In this document: positions 8,550 to 17,393 of the stretch, in pieces
Layout: each line of letters begins with the position of its first letter
How positions within the stretch are numbered: position 1 is the stretch's first letter
From: Dechloromonas hankyongensis
GTDB lineage: Bacteria; Pseudomonadota; Gammaproteobacteria; Burkholderiales; Rhodocyclaceae
Direction: 5' to 3'
Length of the DNA stretch: 64,000 bases
NCBI RefSeq assembly: GCF_022012295.1
Contig: NZ_JAKLTN010000001.1
Span: 868,001-932,000 of the forward strand
Notes under the pieces: generated by a model
What the model was told of the DNA's origin: nothing
What the model saw: the letters and a program-made list of their open reading frames with translations, nothing else
Databases searched by the model: none
Made by a program: the position numbers and the translations under genes

Positions 8550-8779
8550 GCGTGTTAACCATTTTGAAAGTGATCGGTCGGGTTTTTCTGATCGGTATCG
8601 GCCTGTTGTTCATCGCGGGCGGCGGTTTGTGCGTCATGTTCGGCACCGTGAACACCGGGGGCGGCGGCATGGCCTTAATTGGCATGGCCAGCCTGCTGCT
8701 GGGTGTGGCCGGTGTGTGGTGGATCTTGCGTAACTGGATGCGCGAGCGCCCGGAAACGGAAGGTGAAGATGCCCATTGA
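8546..8779 (+). CDS. small membrane protein B of the lipid operon
   Basis: A 77-residue protein with two membrane helices (about residues 8-29 and 40-60). GLLFIAGGGLCVMFG parallels GLYAIVGGGTCIATF of the preceding protein, so the two look like a tandem duplication. The C-terminal tail is acidic (RPETEGEDAH). No known domain is recognised. Coupled to the upstream gene by ATGA and overlapping the 29-codon ORF that follows. Confidence 0.75.
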   Translation: MSVLTILKVIGRVFLIGIGLLFIAGGGLCVMFGTVNTGGGGMALIGMASLLLGVAGVWWILRNWMRERPETEGEDAH

Positions 8780-8858
8780 GTGCTGGCCGGCCAGGCAGGC
8801 GGTGCTGAATGAGGCCGACGCATGGCTGAAGGACAATCACAACAAGGAGCAGCAATGA
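8769..8858 (+). CDS. possible 29-residue ORF coupling to the radical SAM gene
   Basis: An ORF starting at ATG 8769 inside the end of small membrane protein B, with sequence MPIECWPARQAVLNEADAWL then KDNHNKEQQ. Its TGA (8856-8858) overlaps the ATG of the radical SAM gene (8855), exactly the ATGA pattern of the rest of the operon. GTGAAG upstream is a weak ribosome site. It could be a real microprotein or a translational coupler. Its AAGGAG near the end also serves as the Shine-Dalgarno of the radical SAM gene, so chance is not excluded. Confidence 0.4.
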   Translation: MPIECWPARQAVLNEADAWLKDNHNKEQQ

Positions 8859-10303
8859 GCCGCAAAAACCGCCCCTGGCTTTTCTACGACACCACCGCCT
8901 CGGTGTGCACCACCTGCCTGCGCCAGGTCGAAGCCAAGATCGTCATCAAGGGCGACGAGGTCTTCCTCGATAAATGGTGCCCGGCGCACGGCATCGAGCG
9001 CGTGCTGATCGCCGACGATGCCGACTACTACCGGCTGTGCCGCGAGGTCTACGTCAAGGCGCCGGAGATGCCGGAGCGCTTCAACACGGCCATGCAGCAC
9101 GGCTGCCCCTACGATTGCGGCCTGTGCCCCGACCACATGCAGCATTCCTGCCTGTCGGTGGTCGAGATCACCGAGCACTGCAACCTGCGCTGCCCGGTGT
9201 GCTATGCCGAGTCCGGGCCGGAGCGCCAGCAGCATCGTTCGCTGGCCGAGGTAGAAGCCATGCTCGATGCCGTCGTCGCCAACGAAGGCGAGCCCGACGT
9301 GGTGCAGCTGTCCGGCGGCGAACCGACCCTGCATCCGGATTTCTTCGCCATCCTCGGCGCGGCGAAAGCGCGGCCGATCCGCCACCTGATGGTCAATACC
9401 AACGGCCTGCGCCTGGCGCGCGAGCCGGATTTCGTCGCCCGGCTGGCGAGCTACAAGCCGGGCATCGAAATCTATCTGCAGTTCGATTCGCTGCGTGACG
9501 AGGTGCTGCAGTACATGCGCGGCGCCGACCTCGCCGCCATCCACGAGCGGGCGCTGGCCAACCTGGAGGCACACGGCATTTCGACGACGCTGGTGATGAC
9601 CGTCAAGCGCGGCATCAACGACGAGGAAATCGGCGCCGTCATCCAGCACGGCCTGAAGTACCGCTGCGTGCGCGGCGTGACGCTGCAGCCGGTATCAGAT
9701 GCCGGGCGCAACGTCGGCTTCGAACCGGCGCGCCACCGCCTGACGGTCAGCGAAGTGCGGCGGCGCGTTGCCGAACAGTCCGGGCTGTTCACGCTCGACG
9801 ATATCGTGCCGGTACCATGCAATCCGGACACGTTGGCCATGGGCTACGCCCTCAAGCTGGGCGGCGAGGCCCTGCCGCTGACCCGCCACCTCGGCCCGGA
9901 GGCCCTGCTTGCCGGGCCGCGCAACACCATCGTCTTCGAGCGCGATCCGGCCATGAAGGATGCCGTGTTCAAGCTGTTCTCGACCAACCATTCGCCGGAG
10001 TCGCAGGCCAATTGCCTGTCGGCGCTGCTTTGCTGCCTGCCGGCGATTTCAGCGCCGGAACTCGCCTACGAGAACGTCTTCCGGGTCCTGATCGTGCAAT
10101 TCATGGACGCCGCCAACCTCGATTTGCGTGCTCTGAAAAAATCCTGCATCCACTTCGCCCAGCCGGATGGCCGGCTGATTCCCTTTGAGGCGTTCAACCT
10201 GTTCTATCGCGGCGAACGGATGGCGAAAACGCAGGAGATTCAGGCCGAAATCGCCGAGGGAGCGGCGCGGCGGCGCAAGGTGATCGCCGTCGTTGCCGAA
10301 TGA
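8855..10303 (+). CDS. radical SAM enzyme of the MJ0619/tetraether-synthase (Tes)-like group
   Basis: A 482-residue radical SAM protein. N-terminal C18-x2-C21 and C42-x2-H45 form a rubredoxin-like or zinc-type knuckle. C84, C88 and C91 (CPYDCGLCPDH) can hold an auxiliary Fe-S cluster. C109-x3-C113-x2-C116 (EHCNLRCPVC) is the radical SAM cluster, followed by the SAM-binding LSGGEPTLHPDF. This three-part cysteine layout is, from memory, that of MJ0619-type enzymes, whose studied member Tes joins lipid tails by C-C bonds. More cysteines follow near residues ~390-400. Substrate unproven; the phospholipid-editing neighbours favour a lipid. ATG 8855 has AAGGAG upstream. Last gene of the operon. Confidence 0.8.
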   Translation: MSRKNRPWLFYDTTASVCTTCLRQVEAKIVIKGDEVFLDKWCPAHGIERVLIADDADYYRLCREVYVKAPEMPERFNTAMQHGCPYDCGLCPDHMQHSCLSVVEITEHCNLRCPVCYAESGPERQQHRSLAEVEAMLDAVVANEGEPDVVQLSGGEPTLHPDFFAILGAAKARPIRHLMVNTNGLRLAREPDFVARLASYKPGIEIYLQFDSLRDEVLQYMRGADLAAIHERALANLEAHGISTTLVMTVKRGINDEEIGAVIQHGLKYRCVRGVTLQPVSDAGRNVGFEPARHRLTVSEVRRRVAEQSGLFTLDDIVPVPCNPDTLAMGYALKLGGEALPLTRHLGPEALLAGPRNTIVFERDPAMKDAVFKLFSTNHSPESQANCLSALLCCLPAISAPELAYENVFRVLIVQFMDAANLDLRALKKSCIHFAQPDGRLIPFEAFNLFYRGERMAKTQEIQAEIAEGAARRRKVIAVVAE

Positions 10304-10312
10304 TCCGGCAGG

Positions 10313-10675
10313 CTACGATAGCCGCTCTTCTATCCACCGGCGTGCGTCTTCAAGCTTGGTAAATATCCGCAGTTGATATGGGGAGACGAAATGGGGTGCC
10401 AGTTTGGCGATCACCTCGCTCGGCGTGACCAGGGCAATGGAGATGTTCGGATTTGCCTTGGCGGCGCCGAAGCTCATGGCGCCCGCCCACTCGAAGGCCC
10501 ATTCGGTGATGGCGATTGAATCGACATCGCTGAGGTCGATGATCGAGTAGCGAATCTCGTCAAAGTCGGGACGCGCCTGAACCAGGTTGATGGATTCCAG
10601 GAATTCTTCCTCGGAAACCTCTCCCCAAAATCGCCGGTAAAGACCGAAACGCTCCCTTGTGAACTTGTACGGCAT
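10313..10675 (-). CDS. STAS/SpoIIAA-like small protein
   Basis: A 120-residue soluble protein. The pattern of a first strand (FGLYRRFWGEVS), a helix, a central strand with IIDLSDVDSIAI, a helix rich in alanine, and SIALVTPSEVIAKLAPHF resembles the SpoIIAA/STAS-like fold of small bacterial proteins of unknown role. I cannot name a family with certainty. A strong GGGGAGGT ribosome site precedes the ATG. It is convergent with the radical SAM gene, nine bases apart, and divergent from the hybrid kinase. Confidence 0.6.
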   Translation of the reverse strand: MPYKFTRERFGLYRRFWGEVSEEEFLESINLVQARPDFDEIRYSIIDLSDVDSIAITEWAFEWAGAMSFGAAKANPNISIALVTPSEVIAKLAPHFVSPYQLRIFTKLEDARRWIEERLS

Positions 10676-10900
10676 TACCTCCCCGCAGGGCTGAACACGA
10701 GATGGTAGCTAGGAGCATTGCCCGAAGCGTAGGTTCCCCTGGCGGCAAGCGATTGCCGAAATCCACCATGCCACGCGTAAATGCGAGGCGAGTTCCGCCG
10801 GCAAACAAAGCTGCTATGCTGTCCGGCACAATACAAATCGCGCTTCGATAGCCCGAGACCACCGCTGAAGCCATAGCAGCCTTGTTACGGTAATCCGCCG

Positions 10901-13900
10901 ATGAAATCCCGCATTCAGATCGTTGCCGTTTGCCTCGCGCTGATGGGCGTCGCCGTCCTGGTCGGTGGCCTGTCCGCCTTAAGTCGTGCCCGCTATTACC
11001 ACGAGGCCGAAACCACGGTAACCAACCTGGCGGAAATTCTGCGCGAGGATATCGAAGGCACGTTACGCCGTGCCGAAGGCGATCTGCTTGTCTTTGCGAA
11101 GGTATTGAAACCGGTCGATCTGTGGCAGGAGCGCGGCGAACAACGCCGCTCCGAGGTCGAGTCGCTGATGGCGCTGCATTTGCGCCGCTTTCCGGAAGTC
11201 TCGAATTACCGGGTGGTTACCGCGAATGGCGACATCATGATGAACGCGGGACCAGATCCGGCACGGTTCAATGTCAGCGATCGCAAATGGTTCATCTCGC
11301 TGAGGGACGAACCCGGCCGTAATCTGGCGGTTTCCGAGGTTCTGATCGGCAAGGCAGTGCGCGTGCCGACCATTATTGTCGCCGTGCCGATCCGCGACAC
11401 GGATGGCCGCTTCCTGGGCGCTGTTGCCGGCGCTTTGGACCTTTCCCGGATGCAGGCCCTGATCGATGCGCCGGACATCGGCAGCAAGGCGGTCATCGCC
11501 ATCCGGCGCAGCGACACCGCCCAATTGATCGTGCGTCGGCCGGCCATCGAGCGCGAGGTCAATGAGCCGGTGCGCACCCCGCTCTGGGAACGCATCAATG
11601 CCGGCGCCAATTCCGGCGTGATGGAATTGCCGTCGGTGGTCGATGACGTCGTCCGCGTGCACGCCTTCGTACGGCTGCACAATTACCCGCTGGTCGCCAT
11701 TGTCGGCGTCGCCCGCGATGACTTCCTGCGGCCGTGGTGGATCCAGACCGCGCTGGCCGGCGCCTCGGTCCTGGCCTTCGCGCTGATCCTGGGCTGGCTG
11801 TTCCTGCGCCAGTTGCGGACGCAGCGGCGTCTCGAACGCTCGGAGATGGCGGCCAATCGCCTAGCGGGGCGTTACGAATCGCTGCTCGTCGCCGCTGGCG
11901 AAGGGATTTGCGGGGTGGATGCCGAGGGCACGATCACCTTTGTCAATCCGACCGCGCAACAGATGCTGGGCTATGACCGGGAGCAACTGGTCGGCGCCAA
12001 TTTCCACGTCCTGATCCATCGCCCGGACAGCGCCGGCGCGGATAACCAGGCCTTCGACTGCCGCCTGGCGCGACTGCTCGGCGCCACCGCAGTCGCCGGC
12101 GGCAGCGCCGTGCATCATGTCGATAACGAGTTTTTCTGGCGCCGGGACGGCTCGCCGTTCGATGTGGAATACAGCGTCGCCCGGATCGAAGGCGGCGGTG
12201 CGCCGGACGGCGCGGTGATCACTTTCCGCGACGTCAGCGAACGCAAGCGGGCCGAACACGAGGCGATGCGGGCGAATACCCTGTTCCAGGAAGCGGTCGC
12301 CAACATCGCGGTCGGTTTCGCCATCTACGACGACCACGATCGTCTGGTCGCCTGCAACGACGCCTACCGGGACCTGTACACCACCAGCCGCGACCTGATC
12401 GTGCCCGGCGCCACGTTTACGGAAATCGTCCGCCAGGGCGCGGAACGGGGGCAGTACCCGGAAGCCGTCGGCAACATCGACGCCTGGGTCGAGGCGCGCG
12501 TCAGGCTGCATCAGGCCGCCGACGGCCGGCATTTCGAGCAGCGCCTGGACGACGGGCGCTGGCTGCTCATCATCGAGCACCGGACCCCCAGCGGGTATAT
12601 CGTCGGCAACCGCATCGACATCACGGCCCGCAAGTCGGCCGAAATCGAACTCGAGCAGCATCGCCTGCATCTGGAGAAACTGGTCGCCGATCGCACCGGC
12701 GAACTGGCCGTCGCCAAGGAGGCGGCCGAAGCGGCCAGCGTGGCGAAGAGCGCTTTCCTCGCCAACATGTCGCACGAAATCCGCACCCCGCTCAATGCCA
12801 TTACCGGCATGGCCCACCTGATCCGGCGGGCCGGCCTGACCCCGCTGCAGGCCGAACGGCTGGCCAAGCTGGAGGGAGCCAGCGAGCATCTGCTGGAAGT
12901 GCTGAACGCCATCCTCGACCTGTCCAAGATCGAGGCCGGCAAATTCACCCTCGACGAAAAGCCCATCCACGTCGCGCAGATACTCGGCAATATCGTTTCG
13001 ATGCTGCACCACCGCGCACAGGCCAAAGGCCTGGCGCTGCGGCAGCAGATCGAGACCATTCCCTATCCGCTGCTCGGTGATGTGACCAGCCTGCAGCAGG
13101 GATTGCTCAACTACGCCAACAACGCCATCAAATTCACCGAAACCGGCAGCATCACGCTGAGCGTCAGTATCGACGAGGATGCTGACGACAGCGTCCTGCT
13201 CCGCTTTGCGGTGGCCGACACCGGCATCGGCATCGCGCCCGAAGCACTGCCGCGCCTGTTTTCCGCCTTCGAACAGGCCGACAACTCGACATCCCGACGC
13301 CATGGCGGCACCGGGCTCGGCTTGGCGATTACCCGGAAAATCGCCCAGTTGTCGGGCGGTGATGCCGGCGTGGACAGCGTTCCCGGCAGCGGCAGCCGCT
13401 TCTGGTTCACCGTCCGCTTGAAGAAGGGCGGCGCCGTCGCCCATCACGGCTCCCCGGAAACCGCCGGGGCCGAGCAGGTCCTGGCCCGCGACTATCGCGG
13501 TCGCCGCGTCCTGCTGGTCGAAGACGAGCCGATCAACCGCGAGATTTCGCTGGAATTGCTGGAAAGCTCGGGCCTGGCCGTGGATTGCGCCGAAAATGGC
13601 GCCGAAGCGGTGGCCCTGGCCGGCCGGAACGATTACGACCTGGTCCTGATGGACATGCAGATGCCGGTCATGGACGGCCTGGAAGCCACCCGCCACATCC
13701 GTGCCTTGCCCGCGGGCGACAAGCTGCCGATTATCGCCATGACTGCCAATGCCTTTGCCGAAGATCGGGCGCACTGCGAGCAGGCCGGCATGGACGACTT
13801 CATCGCCAAGCCGGTCGATCCCGAAGCGCTATTCGCCATGCTGCTGCGCTGGTTTGCCGCGTCGGCGGGCGGCGTGGCCGGCCGCCCGGAAACCGAGGCG

Positions 13901-13918
13901 CTGGAACCAGAGATTTAG
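10901..13918 (+). CDS. hybrid sensor histidine kinase (dCache-PAS-PAS-HisKA-HATPase-REC)
   Basis: A 1005-residue membrane kinase. Helix 1 spans residues ~7-27, a periplasmic dCache-like sensor ~30-275 ([20 protein letters not shown] is typical), and helix 2 ~278-300. PAS domains lie at ~325-445 ([17 protein letters not shown]) and ~460-580 (a PAS_7-like [17 protein letters not shown]). HisKA has [20 protein letters not shown] with the phospho-histidine near 625; HATPase has [11 protein letters not shown] and [11 protein letters not shown]; a receiver at ~865-985 has the acceptor Asp near 918 ([12 protein letters not shown]). No separate response regulator adjoins it, so phosphotransfer partners are elsewhere. 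The ligand of the Cache domain is unknown. Confidence 0.93.
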   Translation: MKSRIQIVAVCLALMGVAVLVGGLSALSRARYYHEAETTVTNLAEILREDIEGTLRRAEGDLLVFAKVLKPVDLWQERGEQRRSEVESLMALHLRRFPEVSNYRVVTANGDIMMNAGPDPARFNVSDRKWFISLRDEPGRNLAVSEVLIGKAVRVPTIIVAVPIRDTDGRFLGAVAGALDLSRMQALIDAPDIGSKAVIAIRRSDTAQLIVRRPAIEREVNEPVRTPLWERINAGANSGVMELPSVVDDVVRVHAFVRLHNYPLVAIVGVARDDFLRPWWIQTALAGASVLAFALILGWLFLRQLRTQRRLERSEMAANRLAGRYESLLVAAGEGICGVDAEGTITFVNPTAQQMLGYDREQLVGANFHVLIHRPDSAGADNQAFDCRLARLLGATAVAGGSAVHHVDNEFFWRRDGSPFDVEYSVARIEGGGAPDGAVITFRDVSERKRAEHEAMRANTLFQEAVANIAVGFAIYDDHDRLVACNDAYRDLYTTSRDLIVPGATFTEIVRQGAERGQYPEAVGNIDAWVEARVRLHQAADGRHFEQRLDDGRWLLIIEHRTPSGYIVGNRIDITARKSAEIELEQHRLHLEKLVADRTGELAVAKEAAEAASVAKSAFLANMSHEIRTPLNAITGMAHLIRRAGLTPLQAERLAKLEGASEHLLEVLNAILDLSKIEAGKFTLDEKPIHVAQILGNIVSMLHHRAQAKGLALRQQIETIPYPLLGDVTSLQQGLLNYANNAIKFTETGSITLSVSIDEDADDSVLLRFAVADTGIGIAPEALPRLFSAFEQADNSTSRRHGGTGLGLAITRKIAQLSGGDAGVDSVPGSGSRFWFTVRLKKGGAVAHHGSPETAGAEQVLARDYRGRRVLLVEDEPINREISLELLESSGLAVDCAENGAEAVALAGRNDYDLVLMDMQMPVMDGLEATRHIRALPAGDKLPIIAMTANAFAEDRAHCEQAGMDDFIAKPVDPEALFAMLLRWFAASAGGVAGRPETEALEPEI

Positions 13919-13955
13919 CCGCCTTTCCCCGGCGCCGGCCGGGGATGCTGACCGC

Positions 13956-15005
13956 TCAGTCGGGCCGGCGGGCGATGATCAGCGAACCCTTTTCCAGCGG
14001 GTCGAGGTCGATGCGTTTAAGGTCGGCAAAGCCGGCGCTGGCCAGCCAGTCGACATACTCGCCATAACGATAGGTCTGGGTCCCGGTTTCGTAGAGCAGG
14101 GTCAGGCGGAAAGCCGACAGGAAGGCGTTGTGCGGTGTGTCGGCCAGGTATTCGTGGATGACCAGCAGGCCGCCCGGGTTGAGCGCCTCGTAAATCTGCC
14201 GGATGGCCAGGCGATTCTCGTTGGCCGTGTGGTTGTGCGCCACCGACAGATAGAACACTACGTCGTGCTGACCGTGCCAGTCGTGCACCAGCAATTCGCC
14301 GGGGCTGGCGTGGATGCGCTCGGCCAGGCCGTGGCGGGCGATGGTGGTGTCGGTTTCGGTCAGCGCGCTGGGCAGGTCGACGATCAGGGCGCTCAGTTGC
14401 GGATAGCGCTGGCAGAAGCGGATCGAATGCATGCCGTGCGAACCGCCGAGGTCGAGCAGGCGCTGGTGTTGCGGCAGGACGGGAACGTGGGCGAGCAGGT
14501 CGGGGCCGAGGTCGCCGGCAAAGGCGTCCATGTAGGCGGAAAAGGTCTTGCCGAGCTGCGGCTGGTCTTCCATGGCCTGCCACAGGGTGCGCTCCGGCCC
14601 GCCGCGGCGCACTGCGGCGCTCAGGTCGCCCATCATCGGCCAGGCTTCCAGGGACCACAGCAGGCCGGGCGTGTAATCGACCTGGCCGGCGCGGGTGAAC
14701 CAGCGCTGGGTGCTGGCGGTGTTGGCGAAGTGCTCGCCGTGCTGCTCCAGATAGCCGATGGTGACCAGGAAATCGGCCAGGAAGCGGGTGCCGCTGGCGC
14801 TGGCCTGCAGCTTGTCGGCCAGCGCCGGGATGGCTAGCGGGCCGCCGGCCAGCGCTTCGAACAGGCCCAGTTTGCCGGCGGACAGGATGGCGGCCGATTT
14901 CATCATCGGCATGTAGACGTCGAGCATGGCCAGCTCGGCCGAGCCGGTGGGTTGGCAGACGTCGCGCTTGGCGGCCGGTGCCGGCGGGGTATGGCGCGTA
15001 TTCAT
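13956..15005 (-). CDS. SAM-dependent O-methyltransferase with dimerisation domain
   Basis: A 349-residue class I methyltransferase of the plant-type/acetylserotonin O-methyltransferase group. An N-terminal winged-helix dimerisation region (residues ~25-120, AAILSAGKLGLFEALAGGPL) precedes the catalytic domain, with motif I LLDLGGSHGMHSIRF and the later GGLLVIHEYLAD. The substrate is not predictable. Its start at 15005 overlaps the stop of the glutathione peroxidase gene (ATGA), so the two are translationally coupled. The longer frame upstream is a shadow of that gene. Similar methyltransferases occur in pigment, quinone and antibiotic pathways. Confidence 0.85.
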   Translation of the reverse strand: MNTRHTPPAPAAKRDVCQPTGSAELAMLDVYMPMMKSAAILSAGKLGLFEALAGGPLAIPALADKLQASASGTRFLADFLVTIGYLEQHGEHFANTASTQRWFTRAGQVDYTPGLLWSLEAWPMMGDLSAAVRRGGPERTLWQAMEDQPQLGKTFSAYMDAFAGDLGPDLLAHVPVLPQHQRLLDLGGSHGMHSIRFCQRYPQLSALIVDLPSALTETDTTIARHGLAERIHASPGELLVHDWHGQHDVVFYLSVAHNHTANENRLAIRQIYEALNPGGLLVIHEYLADTPHNAFLSAFRLTLLYETGTQTYRYGEYVDWLASAGFADLKRIDLDPLEKGSLIIARRPD

Positions 15006-15559
15006 CAGGACTGGGCCAGAGCGGCTTCGATGGCGGCTAGCAGCGTTGCGTCGTCCGGTGCGGTGTCCGGAGAGAAGCGCTGCAGTACGCTGCCGTCGCG
15101 GCCGATCAGGAATTTCTCGAAATTCCACAGCACGTCGTCCGGCTGCTTGGGCAGCATGTCGTACTGGCCGAGCTTTTCGACGAAATCGCTGCCGGCCGGG
15201 AAGCTGGCCTGGGGCTGGGCGGCGATCAGGTGGGCGTACAGCGGGTGACGCGGCGCGCTGTTGATGCTGATTTTCTCAAACAGCGGGAACTGGACACCGA
15301 AGTTGGTGGTGCAGAAGGATGCGATTTCGTCGGCACTGCCCGGCTCCTGACCAGCGAAATCGTTGCAGGGGAAGCCGAGCACCTGCAGGCCGCGGGCGCG
15401 ATGGCTTTCGAACAGCTTTTCGAGGCCTTCGTATTGCGGCGTCAGTCCGCACTTCGACGCGACATTGACGATGAGCAGGACCTGGCCCTTGAATTGGCCG
15501 AGGTGGGCGGGGCTGCCGCTCAGGCTGACGAGCGGGATATCGTATAGCGATGGGTTCAT
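15005..15559 (-). CDS. glutathione peroxidase family thiol peroxidase
   Basis: A 184-residue glutathione peroxidase homologue with all family motifs: NVASKCGLTPQYEGLEKLF holding the peroxidatic cysteine (Cys, not selenocysteine), GFPCNDFAGQEPGS with the Gln, and WNFEKFLIGRDG with the Trp/Asn of the catalytic tetrad. Bacterial enzymes of this type usually take electrons from thioredoxin or glutathione and reduce lipid and organic hydroperoxides. Its stop overlaps the O-methyltransferase start. Confidence 0.93.
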   Translation of the reverse strand: MNPSLYDIPLVSLSGSPAHLGQFKGQVLLIVNVASKCGLTPQYEGLEKLFESHRARGLQVLGFPCNDFAGQEPGSADEIASFCTTNFGVQFPLFEKISINSAPRHPLYAHLIAAQPQASFPAGSDFVEKLGQYDMLPKQPDDVLWNFEKFLIGRDGSVLQRFSPDTAPDDATLLAAIEAALAQS

Positions 15560-15645
15560 TTGGGTTCTCTGGAAGGGGTGGGGGCGTTGCCTGACTGGCG
15601 CGCTTGTCATTTTTCCCGATGATAACCTGCTGGCCGGTAGCCCGG

Positions 15646-15651
15646 TAAAAT
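15646..15651 (+). promoter_or_regulatory. putative -10 box (GGTAAAAT) for the hypothetical gene at 15683
   Basis: TAAAAT in the context CCCGGTAAAATGGCGCC. The same GGTAAAAT core with a following GC-rich block recurs directly upstream of ubiA and of folD. No good -35 hexamer is seen 17 bases upstream. Transcription would start near 15658 and leave a ~25-base leader to ATG 15683, which argues against the earlier in-frame ATG at 15650. Confidence 0.4.
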
Positions 15652-15682
15652 GGCGCCCTTTTCCCGATTCCGACTGTTTGCC

Positions 15683-16444
15683 ATGACGACCGCAGCTACT
15701 ATCCCCGCCGACCAACTTGCCGAACTGGCCAATGCCGATACCCAGCGCTTGGCCGCCCGCATGGCGCAGGATGTCTTTGCCGGCGTCTTCCGGCAGGCCG
15801 CAGCCGGTGACGGGACGCCCGATGTCGGCGTGCTCGGCGAGGTGGCCTCGCAATGCGCCAACTGGTGCCGGGCCGGCGGCAGCGACGAAGCACGGGCGCT
15901 GCGCCTGGCCTTGCTGATCGGCGGCCTCGACCAGTGGGGGCTGGCCTATACGCAGGCTTTCGGCCTGACCGCCATCCACCCGCTGACCGCCCTGATCGGC
16001 GGCCTGCGCACTCGCCTCGATGCGCGGGAAGAAGCGCTGTTCCAGAAATATTTCGAGCAGCTCGATGCTGTCGAGTCGGATGCCATCGATTTCAAGGTCG
16101 ACCTGAGGCGCGGCATTCACCTCGCCTTGTGGCACGCCATGGCGGCCTGCGAGTCGAGCGAGCAGGTCGAGGCCATCGTGCAGACGCTGGGCAGCCTGAT
16201 GGTCGCCCTCGACCAGAAAATGCCGCTCCTCGGCTGGCGGCTGATTGCCGACGCCCTGGCCAATATCCAGATCGGCCTGCTGTCCGGGCAGTCGCCGGCC
16301 TCGCCGCTGGCCCAGGAGGGCACCCAGCAATTGTTCGCCTCGCTGCGCCACGCCCTGCCGGATGAGCGTTACCAAGCCATCCTCGCCCATTCCGGGCAGG
16401 CTGTGGTGGCCTGGCAGCAGGCGGCGCGCAATCGCGCCCATTGA
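15683..16444 (+). CDS. hypothetical protein upstream of ubiA
   Basis: A 253-residue soluble, mostly helical, alanine- and leucine-rich protein. No domain is recognised. Visible features are long amphipathic helices (LDAREEALFQKYFEQLDAVE) and a middle HLALWHAMAACESSEQ segment. The frame also has an ATG at 15650, but the promoter-like box at 15646 makes Met12 (15683) likelier. It lies 58 bases upstream of ubiA on the same strand but has its own putative promoter and so does ubiA, so co-transcription is uncertain. Confidence 0.7.
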   Translation: MTTAATIPADQLAELANADTQRLAARMAQDVFAGVFRQAAAGDGTPDVGVLGEVASQCANWCRAGGSDEARALRLALLIGGLDQWGLAYTQAFGLTAIHPLTALIGGLRTRLDAREEALFQKYFEQLDAVESDAIDFKVDLRRGIHLALWHAMAACESSEQVEAIVQTLGSLMVALDQKMPLLGWRLIADALANIQIGLLSGQSPASPLAQEGTQQLFASLRHALPDERYQAILAHSGQAVVAWQQAARNRAH

Positions 16445-16490
16445 TCTCCCGGATGGCGCCGTTTTCGTCGGCGGCGGTCGGTCGCCAAGG

Positions 16491-16496
16491 TAAAAT
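16491..16496 (+). promoter_or_regulatory. putative -10 box (GGTAAAAT) for ubiA
   Basis: TAAAAT in the context AAGGTAAAATCCGCGGATG. The ATG of ubiA begins seven bases after the hexamer, so a transcript from this box would start at or next to the start codon (leaderless or nearly so). The -35 region is poor. Confidence 0.4.
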
Positions 16497-16502
16497 CCGC
16501 GG

Positions 16503-17393
16503 ATGAACTGGATCGCGCTCAAGGAAAAACTCGACCTCTACGAAAAGCTGATGCGGCTAGACAAGCCGATCGGCATCCTGCTCCTGCTCTGGCCGACCTT
16601 GTGGGCGGTGTGGCTGTCGTCGCTCGGCCGCCCCGACTGGGCCGTGCTGTGGGTCTTCGTGATGGGCACCGTGCTGATGCGTTCGGCCGGTTGCGTCATC
16701 AACGACTATGCCGACCGCGACTTCGACAAACATGTTGAGCGCACCAAGGAGCGGCCGCTGACCGCCGGCCGGGTCACCGTCAAGGAGAGCCTGTGGCTGT
16801 TCGTCGGGCTATGCGTCGCCTCCTTCGTGCTGGTCCTGCTGCTCGGCCGGCCGCTGGTCATCTGGCTGTCGCTGCCGGCGCTCTTCCTCGCCGCCAGCTA
16901 TCCCTTCACCAAGCGTTTCCTGGCCATCCCGCAGGCCTACCTCGGCATCGCCTTCGGCTTCGGCATCCCGATGGCCTATGCAGCGCAGCTTGATGGCGTG
17001 CCGGCCGAAGCCTGGTGGCTGCTGCTTGCCAACATCTTCTGGGCGGTCGCCTACGACACCGAATACGCCATGGTCGACCGCGAGGATGACCTGAAGATCG
17101 GCATCAAGACCTCGGCCATCACTTTCGGCCGTTTCGACGTGGCGGCGGTGATGGGGTGCTACGCCGTGACGCTGGGCATCATCGGCTGGATCGGTTACGG
17201 CCGGCATCTCGGCTGGGCCTTTTATGCCGGGCTGGTCGTCGCCGCCGGCATCATGGGCGTGCATTACACCTGGATTCGGGGGCGCGAGCGCATGCCGTGC
17301 TTCAAGGCCTTCCTGCACAATAACTGGGTCGGCATGGCCATTTTTGCCGGCATCGTCGTCGACTTCCTGCTCGCCGGAAAGAACTTCGGATGA
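16503..17393 (+). CDS. ubiA: 4-hydroxybenzoate polyprenyltransferase UbiA
   Basis: A 296-residue integral membrane prenyltransferase that attaches the octaprenyl tail to 4-hydroxybenzoate in ubiquinone synthesis. The two aspartate-rich motifs are visible: [15 protein letters not shown] near residue 68 and [16 protein letters not shown] near residue 190, which bind the Mg-diphosphate. [16 protein letters not shown] at the N-terminus is characteristic. About eight membrane helices. It overlaps ubiD by ATGA, so the first prenylation step and the later decarboxylation step are made together. Confidence 0.97.
   Translation: MNWIALKEKLDLYEKLMRLDKPIGILLLLWPTLWAVWLSSLGRPDWAVLWVFVMGTVLMRSAGCVINDYADRDFDKHVERTKERPLTAGRVTVKESLWLFVGLCVASFVLVLLLGRPLVIWLSLPALFLAASYPFTKRFLAIPQAYLGIAFGFGIPMAYAAQLDGVPAEAWWLLLANIFWAVAYDTEYAMVDREDDLKIGIKTSAITFGRFDVAAVMGCYAVTLGIIGWIGYGRHLGWAFYAGLVVAAGIMGVHYTWIRGRERMPCFKAFLHNNWVGMAIFAGIVVDFLLAGKNFG

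Noticed and set aside
11861..13774. 637-residue minus-strand frame across the hybrid kinase
   Set aside because: It is the antisense of HisKA/HATPase/REC coding and shows no domain of its own.
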